In this document: positions 16,569 through 24,311 of the stretch, in pieces
Position numbering within the stretch: the stretch's first letter is position 1
Layout: every line of letters begins with the position of its first letter
NCBI GenBank assembly: GCA_035546295.1
Contig: DATKBT010000020.1
Coordinates: forward strand, 1-64,000
From: DATKBT01 sp035546295
Lineage (GTDB): Bacteria > Acidobacteriota > Thermoanaerobaculia > Multivoradales > Multivoraceae
Direction: 5' to 3'
Length of the DNA: 64,000 bases
Position numbers and translations under genes: made by a program
The notes under the pieces: generated by a model
Seen by the model: only the letters and a program-made list of their open reading frames with translations
Databases searched by the model: none
What the model was told of the DNA's origin: nothing

Positions 16569-17740
16569 GAGGCCAGCGCCTTCGCGAGCGCGTCGACCAC
16601 GCGCTCGATCTGCTCTTCGGTACAGACGAGCGGCGGCAGGAGGCGGACGACGTTGGGGCCTGCCGCGAGCGCGAGGATCCCGTGCTCCTCGGTCAGCGCT
16701 GCGAGAGTACGGCCGACGCGCTGGCGCAGCTCGACGCCCGCCATCAGCCCGCGTCCGCGCACGTCGCGCACCTGCGCGACGTTTCGGAGGCGTCCGCGCA
16801 GGGCGCCGAGCAGGACGGCACCGAGCTCGGCGGCTCGTCCGTCGAGGAGCTCGCGCTCGAGCACGTCGAGGGTCGCGACGCCGGCGGCACAGGCGAGCGG
16901 GTTGCCGCCGAAGGTCGTGCCGTGACAGCCGGAGGAGAGCGCGTCGGCGACGCGCTGCGTGTAGGCGACCGCGCCCAACGGGAAGCCGCCGCCGATCCCT
17001 TTGGCGAGCGTCATCAGGTCCGGCTCCAGATCGAACAGTGAGTGAGCGAACCAGCATCCGGTGCGAGCGAACCCGGTCTGTACCTCGTCGACGATCAGCA
17101 GGGCGCCGCGCTCTCGGCAGAGCCTCTGCGCCGCCTCGAGGAACCCGGCAGCGAGCGAATGCACGCCGCCCTCTCCCTGGATCACCTCGAGCAGCACGGC
17201 GGCGACCCGGTCGTCGATCGCGCGCGCGAGCGCGTCCTCGTCGTCGCGCTCGACGAACTCGGCTACGTGCAGCAGGCCCGCGAAGGGCGCGCGACCAGCC
17301 GGGTTCCAGGTCGCAGCCAGCGCGCCGAGCGTGCGCCCGTGAAAGCCGCCCTTCACCGCCACCAGGCGCGAGCGGCCGGTGGCGAGCGCCGAGAACTTGA
17401 TCGCGGCCTCGTTGGCCTCGGTGCCGCTGTTGCACAAGAAGACGCCGGTCAGGTGCCCGGGCAGGAAGGCCGCCAGCCGCTCGAGGTAGCGGGCGCGCGG
17501 GGCGGAGTAGAGGTTGGAGGGGCAGGCGCTCAGCTCCTCCGTCTGCTCGCGGATCGCGCGCACCAGCTCGGGATGGCCGTAACCGAGCGGCGACGTGCCG
17601 TAAGCGCTGGTGAAGTCGAGGTAGCGGCGACCTTCTTCGTCGATCAGCTCGCAGCCCTCGCCGCGCGTCATCGCGGGCGTCTTGCGCTTGGTCCACCAGG
17701 TGCCCGCGATCCGGTCCTCGGCGTCGGTCAGCTCGCTCAC
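16565..17740 (-). CDS. lysJ: LysJ: [LysW]-semialdehyde aminotransferase
   Basis: A 391-residue class III PLP aminotransferase that converts the LysW-bound aminoadipate or glutamate semialdehyde into LysW-lysine or LysW-ornithine, with glutamate as donor. The start region GTWWTKRKTPAMTRGEGCEL is typical of LysJ/ArgD. CNSGTEANEAAIKFSALATG binds the cofactor phosphate, LLIVDEVQTGFARTG carries the pyridine-binding Asp, and the Schiff-base Lys is in LMTLAKGIGGGFPLGA. It starts at GTG 17740, overlapping the lysZ stop (GTGA), and ends by overlapping the lysK start. Operon membership separates it from ordinary ArgD. Confidence 0.92.
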   Translation of the reverse strand: MSELTDAEDRIAGTWWTKRKTPAMTRGEGCELIDEEGRRYLDFTSAYGTSPLGYGHPELVRAIREQTEELSACPSNLYSAPRARYLERLAAFLPGHLTGVFLCNSGTEANEAAIKFSALATGRSRLVAVKGGFHGRTLGALAATWNPAGRAPFAGLLHVAEFVERDDEDALARAIDDRVAAVLLEVIQGEGGVHSLAAGFLEAAQRLCRERGALLIVDEVQTGFARTGCWFAHSLFDLEPDLMTLAKGIGGGFPLGAVAYTQRVADALSSGCHGTTFGGNPLACAAGVATLDVLERELLDGRAAELGAVLLGALRGRLRNVAQVRDVRGRGLMAGVELRQRVGRTLAALTEEHGILALAAGPNVVRLLPPLVCTEEQIERVVDALAKALAS

Positions 17741-18567
17741 AGCTCGACGCCCTCGGCCGCTGCGGCCTCGATGTGGGTCCCCGCGCCGGAGAGGGCGCGC
17801 GCGATCGGCTCGGCGAGGCGGCCGTCGGCGAAGATCACGCGCCGCACGCCTCCCCGGATCGCCTCGCAGGCGCCCAGCACTTTCTTCTTCATCCGATCCT
17901 CGGCGAACCGCATCGCGTCCTCGATCTCGGCGGGGTCGATGCGCTGGATGAGCGAGCCCTCGTCGGGATAGCGCTCGAGCAGCCCGGGCACGTTGCTCAG
18001 GATCAGCAGGGTGTCGGCTCCGAGGGACGCGGCGAGCGCGGCGGCGGCGCGATCGCCGTCGACGTTGATCGCCTCGCCCCGCTCCGACGACCCGGGAGGC
18101 GTCAGCACCGGCAGGTAGCCGCCACCGAGCAGGCGCTCGAGCAGGTCCACGTTGATCCGCTCGACGGTGCCGGTCCAGTCGTCGCGCAGGATCATCCGGC
18201 GCCCTCCTGCGCGCACGCGCAGCGTATCCTTGCGCCGCCCCTCGAAGATGCGGCCGTCGAGCCCGCTGAGGCCGACGGCGTTCACTCCGGCGACCTGGAG
18301 CGCCTCCACCCAGCCCTTGTTGAGCAGGCCGCAGTAGACCATCTCGAAGATCTCGAGCGTCTCGCGGTCGGTGCGCCGGCTGCTGAAGCCGCTCTCGCTG
18401 GTCACGAACTGCGGCGGGTGGCCCAGGCGCTGGGCGATCTCGTTGGTCGTCTCGGCGCCGCCGTGAACGACGACCAGACGCTCGTCGCGCGCGTGGTGGC
18501 GAGCCAGGTCGGCGACCACGGCTGCCCGGTCGATCGACTTGCCGCCCCCGATCTTCACCACCAGCAT
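17737..18567 (-). CDS. lysZ: LysZ: [LysW]-aminoadipate/glutamate kinase
   Basis: A 276-residue amino-acid kinase of the acetylglutamate-kinase family; it phosphorylates the side-chain carboxylate of the LysW-bound amino acid. The N-terminal MLVVKIGGGKSID is the phosphate-binding strand-loop, VVVHGGAETTNEIAQRLG binds the substrate main chain, and INVDGDRAAAALAASLGAD plus MKKKVLGACEAI are ATP-site elements. It is close to LysZ in length and lacks the N-terminal extension of arginine-inhibited ArgB. A 10-base gap separates it from lysY and it overlaps lysJ. Confidence 0.92.
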   Translation of the reverse strand: MLVVKIGGGKSIDRAAVVADLARHHARDERLVVVHGGAETTNEIAQRLGHPPQFVTSESGFSSRRTDRETLEIFEMVYCGLLNKGWVEALQVAGVNAVGLSGLDGRIFEGRRKDTLRVRAGGRRMILRDDWTGTVERINVDLLERLLGGGYLPVLTPPGSSERGEAINVDGDRAAAALAASLGADTLLILSNVPGLLERYPDEGSLIQRIDPAEIEDAMRFAEDRMKKKVLGACEAIRGGVRRVIFADGRLAEPIARALSGAGTHIEAAAAEGVEL

Positions 18568-18577
18568 CGAGTCTCCC

Positions 18578-19660
18578 TCAGACCGGGTGCAGCCCGCCGA
18601 AGCCCAGCGCGGTGCCCTCGTCCCAGCCGAGCATCAGGTTCGCGCACTGCACTGCGCTGCCCGCCGCGCCCTTCATCAGGTTGTCGATCGCACACAGGCT
18701 GACCAGCCGGCGGGTCGAGGGGTCGAGCTCGAAGCCGATGTCGGCGTAGTTGGTGCCCGAGAGCAGCTTCGGCTCGGGGTAGCGGTAGAGGCCGCGCCGC
18801 TCCTTGACCAGGCGCACGAAGGGTTCGGCCGCAGCCGCCGAGCGGTAAGCAGCGAACAGATCGCGCTCGCTCACGCCGTCGCGAACGAACAGGTGGGTGG
18901 TCGCGAGCACCCCGCGCACCCGCTCGATCGCGGTCGCGCTCAGGTGCACCGCGGCGTCGATCCCAGCCTGCTCGAGCGCCTGCTCGATTTCGGCGGTGTG
19001 GCGGTGGCCGGTCGGCGCGAAGCTGCGCACGACGCCGGCGCGGATCGGGTGATGAGTCGCCTCGGTCGCGGCCGCGCCCCCCTCGCTGCTGCCGACCTTG
19101 ACCTCGATCACGGCCCCGCGGCTCCAGTCGATCAGCTCGCGCGTCTCCTTGCCGAGGAAGGGGAGGAGCGACAGGATCGAGGCCGTGGCGTTGCAGCCGA
19201 CGCCGCTCGCGTGCGTTGAGCCCCGAAGTCGCTCCCGACCGAGCTCCGGGAGACCGTAGACGAAGCGCTCGAGCCACTCCGGCGCCGCGTGGGGCGCCCC
19301 GTACCAGCGCTCGTACCGCGCCGCCGAGCGCAGGCGGAAGTCGGAGCTGAGGTCGACGATGCGCGGCGCCAGCTCGGCGAATCGCGCGATCTCGCCCATC
19401 GAGCGCCCGTGCGGCAGGCACATGAACAGCAGGTCGCAAGGCTCGAGCTCGGAGACGGGGACGAAGCGCAGCTCGTTGCGCCCGCGCAGGTGGGGATGGG
19501 TGAAGTGCACGGCGCTGCCGGCGTTGCGCTCCGAGCTCGCCTGGACCAGGACGATCCCGGGATGCTCGCCGAGCAGTCGCAGGAGCTCCCCGCCGACGTA
19601 GCCCGAGGCGCCGGCGACCGCAGCCCGAGCCGGCGCGCGCTCGGCTCCCGCCTCGCTCAC
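18578..19660 (-). CDS. lysY: LysY: [LysW]-aminoadipyl/glutamyl phosphate reductase
   Basis: A 360-residue NADPH-dependent reductase of the ArgC fold that reduces the LysW-bound acyl phosphate to the semialdehyde. AAVAGASGYVGGELLRLLGE is the Rossmann nucleotide loop. The active-site Cys is in HASGVGCNATASILSLLPFL. SEGGAAATEATHHPIRAGVV and HRHTAEIEQAL are conserved substrate-domain segments. GTG 19660 overlaps lysX as GTGA. The family includes ArgC; assignment to LysY rests on the adjacent lysW and lysX. Confidence 0.92.
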   Translation of the reverse strand: MSEAGAERAPARAAVAGASGYVGGELLRLLGEHPGIVLVQASSERNAGSAVHFTHPHLRGRNELRFVPVSELEPCDLLFMCLPHGRSMGEIARFAELAPRIVDLSSDFRLRSAARYERWYGAPHAAPEWLERFVYGLPELGRERLRGSTHASGVGCNATASILSLLPFLGKETRELIDWSRGAVIEVKVGSSEGGAAATEATHHPIRAGVVRSFAPTGHRHTAEIEQALEQAGIDAAVHLSATAIERVRGVLATTHLFVRDGVSERDLFAAYRSAAAAEPFVRLVKERRGLYRYPEPKLLSGTNYADIGFELDPSTRRLVSLCAIDNLMKGAAGSAVQCANLMLGWDEGTALGFGGLHPV

Positions 19661-20535
19661 GCGTTCGCCTCCTCCCAGCCGTCACGGCCGACCCGCTCGA
19701 TGAAGTCGACCATGCGCGACGGGATGTCGACGCCGGTAGGCTCGATCGAGTTGCGGAACTCCATCGTGTAGTTGACCTCGAGCACCTGGAGCCCCTGGTC
19801 GGGGTCCTCGACCAGGTCGATGGCCACGATGCCGCCGCCGACCGCCTTGGCGGCGGCGCGGCAGATCGAGTCGAGCGGCTCGTCGATCGCGCAGCGCGAG
19901 GCGACTCCGCCGCGGGCGGTGTTGGTGATCCAGTGCTCGGATCGCCGGTAGATCGCGGCGATCGTCTCGTTGCCGACGACGAAGGCGCGGATGTCGCGCG
20001 CCGGCTTGTCGACATAGCGCTGGATGTAGAAGATCGAGTGGTGGTAGGTGCCGAGCGTCTCCTTGTGCTCGAGCAGGGCCTCGGCGGCGTCGCGGTCGTT
20101 GATCTTCGCCAGCAGCCGGCCCCAGGAGCCCACCGCCGGCTTGAGCACGACCGGATAGCCGAGCCGGTCGATCGCCTCGAGCGCCGAGCGCGGCGTGTAG
20201 GCGATCAGCGTCGTCGGCGTCGGCACTCCGGCCGCGGCCAGTGCGCTGGTCGTCGTCAGCTTGTTGCCGCAGACGTCGGCGACCACAGCGCTGTTGACGG
20301 TCGGCACGCCGTGGTCGTTGAGGATGCGCAGGGTGTGGAGCGCGCGGCTGTGGTTGATGCAGCGCTCGACGACGACGTCGTAGCGATCGAGGGATCCGAG
20401 CCCCGCCCGCTCGGAGACGTCGAGCACCAGCGTGCGATCGTCGATCAGGTCGAAGTCGAGCCCGCGCGACGCGAGCGCCTCGAACAGGAGCTTCTCCTCG
20501 GCGCGAACGCGGCTGTAGAGGACGCCGATGCGCAC
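19657..20535 (-). CDS. lysX: LysX/ArgX: LysW-amino acid ligase (ATP-grasp)
   Basis: A 292-residue RimK-type ATP-grasp ligase that joins the alpha-amino group of aminoadipate (LysX) or glutamate (ArgX) to the C-terminal Glu of LysW. VRIGVLYSRVRAEEKLLFEA is the family N-terminus; YPVVLKPAVGSWGRLLAKIN is the ATP-binding strand and glycine loop; VVAIDLVEDPDQGLQVLEVN holds the Mg-binding Asp/Glu/Asn. NTARGGVASRCA lies in the substrate loop. I cannot decide between the two substrates from sequence alone. The GTG start shares one base with the lysW stop (TAGTG), so the ligase is coupled to its carrier. Confidence 0.93.
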   Translation of the reverse strand: MRIGVLYSRVRAEEKLLFEALASRGLDFDLIDDRTLVLDVSERAGLGSLDRYDVVVERCINHSRALHTLRILNDHGVPTVNSAVVADVCGNKLTTTSALAAAGVPTPTTLIAYTPRSALEAIDRLGYPVVLKPAVGSWGRLLAKINDRDAAEALLEHKETLGTYHHSIFYIQRYVDKPARDIRAFVVGNETIAAIYRRSEHWITNTARGGVASRCAIDEPLDSICRAAAKAVGGGIVAIDLVEDPDQGLQVLEVNYTMEFRNSIEPTGVDIPSRMVDFIERVGRDGWEEANA

Positions 20536-20720
20536 TACTCGCCCCAGTCCTCTTCCTCCTCGGGCGCGAGCTCGAGGGTGAGGGGGTCGAGGTCGACGAC
20601 CTCGAGGTCGACGCCGCACTCGGGGCACTGCGTCACCTCGTTCTGCATGACGTCCTTCAGCTCGACCGTGGCGAAGCACTCGGGGCACTCGGCGATTCCG
20701 GAGGTCGACTCGGCGCTCAT
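20535..20720 (-). CDS. lysW: LysW: amino-group carrier protein
   Basis: A 61-residue acidic zinc-ribbon carrier. AECPECFATVELKD and TQCPECGVDLEVVD supply the four zinc Cys, and the C-terminus EEDWGE is the diagnostic EDWGE tail whose last Glu is amidated with the growing amino acid. ATG 20720 follows a purine-rich GGGAGAGAGAGATC; an upstream in-frame start would read through the leader and is rejected. It is the first gene of the six-gene operon. Fourteen Asp/Glu in the last 25 residues provide the charge that the pathway enzymes recognise. Confidence 0.96.
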   Translation of the reverse strand: MSAESTSGIAECPECFATVELKDVMQNEVTQCPECGVDLEVVDLDPLTLELAPEEEEDWGE

Positions 20721-20764
20721 GATCTCTCTCTCCCGTGGGGTGGGTCGCCTGGCGGCAGGCCCGA

Positions 20765-20803
20765 ACGAAGAAGGCCGGCTCATCCTCTCTGGATGGCCGG
20801 CCT
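20765..20803 (-). terminator. terminator-like hairpin (attenuator) before lysW
   Basis: On the minus strand AGGCCGGC-CATCC pairs with GGATGA-GCCGGCCT (20803 to 20772), with a loop of 5 bases and one small bulge. TTCTTCGTT follows directly. It lies 45 bases before the lysW start and 31 bases after the leader ORF stop, the right place for transcription attenuation. Confidence 0.55.
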
Positions 20804-20834
20804 GCGATCGGTCTGGGATGCTGGATGCTCGGGT

Positions 20835-20960
20835 TCAGCCAGAGGGATGGAGCCCGCGCTTCTCGACGAACACGGGCTTGGCGCAACGACGCTTGGCGCC
20901 GCCGCGGTTGGCGGTTTCGGGAGGGACGCGGAGGAGGCCGTGGGCCGGATCGGGTCTCAT
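20835..20960 (-). CDS. putative Lys/Arg leader peptide of the lysW operon
   Basis: A 41-codon ORF between the TTGACA promoter and the terminator-like hairpin. It begins MRPDPAHGLL and contains NRGGAKRRCAKPVFVEKRG, so nine of 41 residues are Lys or Arg, clustered in its second half. Some Arg codons (AGA, CGT-CGT) are of the kind that are scarce in the GC-rich genes here. There is no clear Shine-Dalgarno, which is the main weakness. A ribosome stalled at the KRR or EKR codons would sit 30-60 bases before the hairpin. Function is inferred; it could be a chance ORF. Confidence 0.4.
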   Translation of the reverse strand: MRPDPAHGLLRVPPETANRGGAKRRCAKPVFVEKRGLHPSG

Positions 20961-20982
20961 CAGTCTGGCCGGAAGCCGGGCG

Positions 20983-21011
20983 AGAGTAGATTCGCGTCGT
21001 CCTCCTGTCAA
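20983..21011 (-). promoter_or_regulatory. sigma-70-like promoter of the lysW operon
   Basis: Minus strand: a perfect TTGACA (21011-21006), a 17-base spacer, then TACTCT (20988-20983), a weak -10. Transcription would begin a few bases before the leader ATG at 20960. This is the best -35 match I found near a start in the window. Confidence 0.5.
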
Positions 21012-21059
21012 GACGAGCGCGAAACGGCGCGGCGTCGTCGTGGCGTTCGACCGGCCGTC

Positions 21060-21346
21060 GCCATCTTCGGGGTCGGGCGCCGGCCAACCCGCCGCGCCCG
21101 AGTCTCCGGCGCATTCGCGAGCGCGGCCAGCGCCCGGGTCCAGCGCTCGGCGCCCTCGGGGCGAGCCGTGGCGAGCGATAGACCTCCTGGTCCGCCAGCC
21201 GCCAGCGCGCCCGCTCCGAGCTGCCGTAGCGGATCATGTCGGGCACGCGGTCGGAGTCGAGGTCGAGCCTCCGGCAGATTCCTCGCAGCGCGGTCTCGGG
21301 CTCCGCGCACGAGGTCCTCGTAGGAGAGCGTGAGCGGCCGCTCCAT
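21060..21346 (-). pseudogene. decayed sulfotransferase C-terminus
   Basis: MERPLTLSYEDLV (from 21346) matches the 'lvlrYEDLv' segment of sulfotransferases. The natural continuation, AEPETALRGICRRLDLDSD ('dPeatlrrIcaFLgl'), is found only after shifting frame. It runs on as RWRLADQEVYRSP, the usual 'W+..l...ev...' end, and further similarity (RWTRALAAL) is in the first frame again. No intact ORF joins the pieces and the catalytic N-terminal half (PAPS loop) is absent. Two frame changes plus truncation mean a relic. Recognition is by pattern, so moderate confidence. Confidence 0.5.
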
Positions 21347-21526
21347 GCCGCGCGAGGCAAGCGGACGACTACGCAGAAACCGAGATCGCCCTCCTCGCGT
21401 TTCCTGATTGCGCCCAGGGCTCCCAGACCCGAGCATGGAGGGGAGCGCGCTGCCCGCGCCGCCGTGAGCGTGGCGATTCTCCGGTGCCGGCTCTGGCGCT
21501 CCGAAAAGTCCGAAAAGGAGGTGCCA

Positions 21527-21628
21527 ATGGCTTACCTGGTCGCGATCGTGGTCATTCTCGCGTTCGCCGTGCCGTTCCTGGCTGTGATCGCGCGCGCCGA
21601 TCACCACGAGACTCCGCATCACCACTGA
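21527..21628 (+). CDS. 33-residue membrane peptide with His-rich tail
   Basis: MAYLVAIVVILAFAVPFLAV forms one membrane helix, and the tail IARADHHETPHHH carries five His in its last nine residues, suited to bind a metal ion. AAGGAGGT stands 6 bases before ATG, one of the strongest ribosome-binding sites in the window. Codons have high GC3. No family is known to me. It sits alone between the sulfotransferase relic and the convergent propeller gene. The helix would place the tail on one membrane face, perhaps as a metal sensor, transporter subunit or toxin-like peptide. Confidence 0.65.
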   Translation: MAYLVAIVVILAFAVPFLAVIARADHHETPHHH

Positions 21629-21706
21629 CTCCCGGGGCGCGGGCGATCCGCTCGCGCCCGATGGGCGCGCAGGCGGCGCCTCGGCTCTCTGGGTTCGAAC
21701 GACCCG

Positions 21707-21726
21707 CTGACTCCTCGGAGAGTCAG
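21707..21726. terminator. hairpin between convergent genes
   Basis: CTGACTC (21707-21713) and GAGTCAG (21720-21726) form a 7-bp stem, overlapping the stop codon of the minus-strand propeller gene. No T-run follows on either side. Another GGGCGCG/CGCGCCC pair lies just before it. It may limit read-through between the convergent genes. Confidence 0.3.
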
Positions 21727-23186
21727 TCGGGGATGAGCTGGAGCGCGACGAGGCGGTCCTTGCCGCGCAGGTAGAGGAGCCCGTGCGCCAGGATCGGCGC
21801 CTGCCACGCGGGGAAGCGGATCAGCGGGCGGTCCTCGCCGTCGACGTTGCCGCGGAGCTCGACCTGCGCCTTCTCGCGATACTCCTCCGGGGTCGCTTCG
21901 ACGAGCAGCAACTTGCCGTACTCGGTGAGCACGACGAGGTGTCGGTCGACCAGCAGCACGGTGGATCGGTTGAGGCCCGGCTTCGACCAGCGGATCCTGC
22001 CGGTCGACCACTCCACGGCGTTCAGCTTCGCGTCGCCGCTGTTCTCGCCGCTCGAGCCATACAGGATCCCGTCCTGCTCGGCCGGCGTCATCCAGTGGGT
22101 GGCCATCGCCTGGTCGCGTCGCGCGCGGGGGTCGCGCCAGACCTCCTCCGCCGAGCGCCGGTCGCGCGCGATGCGCAGCAGACGCCCGCCGAGCTCGTAA
22201 GACTCGGTGAGGAAGATCTCGCCACCGCGGACGATCGGCGTTGCGCCGTTGACGCTGTAGACCTTGCGGGCGCGGAACGGGACCTGCAGGTCGACCGCCC
22301 CGCTTCCCGGCTCGAGCAGGACCAGCCCGCCGCGGGCCAGCCAGACGACGCGATCCTCACCGTGCAGGGTGCGCAGGAGAGGTGAGCTGTAGCTCGACAG
22401 CTCGTCGACCGAACGCCAGCGCTCCTCCCCGGTGAGCTTGTCGAAGGCCACCATGCCGGTGCCGTTGGGGATCACCCGCCCCTGGTGGACGTCGTAGTCG
22501 CCGGGCGGGCTGCCGCCGACCACCACCAGCAACAAGTCGCCCCACACCAGCGGTGTGCTGGCGGCGCCGAAGAAGTTGGTCACGATGCCGTACTCGGGCT
22601 CGAGATCGCGCTCCCACAGCACGGCGCCGTCGACCACCCGGTGGCAGCGGAGCTTGCCGTCGGCGCCATGGACGTAGACGCGGTCGCCGTCCACCAGCGG
22701 CGCCGCGCGCGGACCGTTGGAGTAGCCGAACGCATCCTCGTACTCGGTGGGGTAATCGCTGCTCCACAGCTGCTCGCCGGTCTCGCTCTCGAGAGCCCGC
22801 AGCCGTGCGCGATCGCCGACGCGGTCGAACAGGAACAGCCTTCCTCGCCCCACCGAAGGCATGCTGTAGCCCTCGCCGGCGGCGACGTCCCACACGACAT
22901 CGGGCCCGGCCGCCGGCCAGTCGCGGAGGATGCCGGTCTCGTCCGAGCGCGGCTCGCGGTGCGGTCCCAGGAAGCCGGGCCAGTCGCTGCCGGTGGTGCG
23001 AGTCCGCAGGTCGGGGGGCGGCTCGGCGAGGGTGTGCGAAGCTCCCGCCGCGCCTCCCGTTCCCGCCGCGCCCCCTGCTCCCGCCGCGCCCTCTGCGCCC
23101 GCCGCGCTTTCAGCGCCTCGCGCGCATCCGAGCAACACGAGCAGCCAGACGGCGAGGAGAAGACCCGGAGGCGCTGTGGACGTCAT
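21723..23186 (-). CDS. PQQ-type beta-propeller lipoprotein
   Basis: A 487-residue exported protein. LLAVWLLVLLGCARG is a lipoprotein signal with lipobox LLGC. An Ala/Gly linker with GA/GG repeats (GAEGAAGAGGAAGTGGAAG) separates it from the propeller. The propeller opens with DWPGFLGPHREPRSDETGIL and has repeated blade motifs of PQQ-like type (LRALESETGEQLWSSDYP, DGAVLWERDLE, STGRIRWSKPG). It lacks obvious dehydrogenase metal/quinone residues, so a scaffold or assembly role is more likely than an enzyme. The start at ATG 23186 lies 18 bases after the SDR stop, so the two are co-transcribed. A paralogue with the same opening is at 49386-50690. Confidence 0.9.
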   Translation of the reverse strand: MTSTAPPGLLLAVWLLVLLGCARGAESAAGAEGAAGAGGAAGTGGAAGASHTLAEPPPDLRTRTTGSDWPGFLGPHREPRSDETGILRDWPAAGPDVVWDVAAGEGYSMPSVGRGRLFLFDRVGDRARLRALESETGEQLWSSDYPTEYEDAFGYSNGPRAAPLVDGDRVYVHGADGKLRCHRVVDGAVLWERDLEPEYGIVTNFFGAASTPLVWGDLLLVVVGGSPPGDYDVHQGRVIPNGTGMVAFDKLTGEERWRSVDELSSYSSPLLRTLHGEDRVVWLARGGLVLLEPGSGAVDLQVPFRARKVYSVNGATPIVRGGEIFLTESYELGGRLLRIARDRRSAEEVWRDPRARRDQAMATHWMTPAEQDGILYGSSGENSGDAKLNAVEWSTGRIRWSKPGLNRSTVLLVDRHLVVLTEYGKLLLVEATPEEYREKAQVELRGNVDGEDRPLIRFPAWQAPILAHGLLYLRGKDRLVALQLIPD

Positions 23187-23203
23187 CGCTCGACTCGATC
23201 GGC

Positions 23204-23971
23204 TCAACCGGCCGAGGTGACGCCGCCGTCGACCACGATCGTCTGGCCGGTGGTCCAGGCACCGGCCTTCGACGCCAGGTAGACGGCCGCCCCCGCGATG
23301 TCCTCCGGCTCGCCGAGCCGGCGCAGCGGAGTCTCCTCCTCGCGCCGGGATCGCCGCTCGTCGTCCTCCCACAGCGCCCGCGCGAAATCGGTCTTGACCA
23401 GTCCAGGCGCGATGCAGTTGACGCGGATGTTGAAGGGGCCGCATTCGGCGGCAAGGTTGCGCGCGAGCTGCATGTCGGCGGCCTTCGAGATCGCATAGGC
23501 GCCCAGCATCGCGCTGCCGCGCAGACCCCCGATCGAGGAGACGATGATGATTGCGCCGTCTCGGCGCTCCTTCATCTCGGGAATCACCATCTGGCACAGC
23601 CACAGATTGCTCTCGATGTTGACCTGGAGGATCTTCTCGAAAGCCGAGTCGGGGATGTCGAGCGAGGAGCCGAAGAAGGGGTTGACCGCCGCGTTTCCGA
23701 CCAGCACGTCGATGCGCCCCCACTCGTCGCGGGCGCGGTCGACCAGAGCCTGGAGCTGCTCCTTGGACGAGACGTTGCAGGGAAACGCGATCGCCTCGCC
23801 GGCGCGGTCGCGGATCCCCTGCGCGACCTCCTCGCAGGGCCCTTCCTTGCGGCTGGAGATGACCACCTTCGCGCCGTGCTCGGCCATCGCCTCCGCGATC
23901 GCGCGCCCGATCCCCTTGCTCGAGCCGGTGATCACGGCGACCTTGCCGGTGAGGTCGAACAGATTGCCCAT
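23204..23971 (-). CDS. short-chain dehydrogenase/reductase
   Basis: A 255-residue classical SDR. The cofactor loop TGSSKGIG is at 15-22, GNAAVN (92-97) stands in place of the usual NNAG, and the catalytic Ser (145/146), Tyr159 and Lys163 are in IIIVSSIGG and GAYAISKAA. IAPGLVKTDF and IVVDGGVTSAG are the typical C-terminal segments. SSRKEG after the second strand suggests NADP(H). It resembles DHRS4-like or FabG-like carbonyl reductases; the substrate is not clear. First gene of a two-gene unit with the propeller lipoprotein. Confidence 0.93.
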   Translation of the reverse strand: MGNLFDLTGKVAVITGSSKGIGRAIAEAMAEHGAKVVISSRKEGPCEEVAQGIRDRAGEAIAFPCNVSSKEQLQALVDRARDEWGRIDVLVGNAAVNPFFGSSLDIPDSAFEKILQVNIESNLWLCQMVIPEMKERRDGAIIIVSSIGGLRGSAMLGAYAISKAADMQLARNLAAECGPFNIRVNCIAPGLVKTDFARALWEDDERRSRREEETPLRRLGEPEDIAGAAVYLASKAGAWTTGQTIVVDGGVTSAG

Positions 23972-24311
23972 CGAACGCTCCTCGAGAACAGTCCGTGAAA
24001 GGAAAGCCGGAGTCTATGGGACTGGAGTCATCAGCAGCCCCTCGCGGGCTCGAACCGGCGTGGTCCGACCGGCAGGGCGATCCTACCGGCCCGGCCTCGG
24101 GGTCCGGGCGGCGCCGAGGCGGATCGAGGCCGGTCTGGCGCGAGCTCTCCAGCGAGAAGCTCGCTCGGTGCCAGGGGGCAGCAGGCGGCTGGTATCGTGT
24201 CTCGTTGCGTCGAGTACGAGTCGTGCGGAATGCCACGCGGGCAACGCCCGTAGGTGCGGTCGGACAGAGGATTCGCAGAAAGAACCGGCCCCCGAACCCC
24301 CGAGGAGAACG
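23972..24311. other. divergent promoter region SDR / ABC exporter
   Basis: 340 bases without a supported CDS. GAGGAGAACG before 24312 is the ribosome-binding site of the ABC ATPase gene. A short CGGGCAACGCCCG stem lies near 24238. No clear operator seen. Confidence 0.45.

Noticed and set aside
15237..17696. An 819-codon open frame containing lysK and more
   Set aside because: The first half is an Arg-rich shadow of lysJ. LysK similarity and the GTGA overlap place the start at 16568.
19657..21360. A 567-codon open frame covering lysX and the region upstream
   Set aside because: Only the part from 20535 reads as LysX; the upstream part is a shadow of lysW, the leader and the sulfotransferase relic.
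21660..21720. tRNA-like GGGTTCGAACGACCC segment
   Set aside because: No acceptor stem, anticodon arm or CCA-side pairing could be drawn around it.
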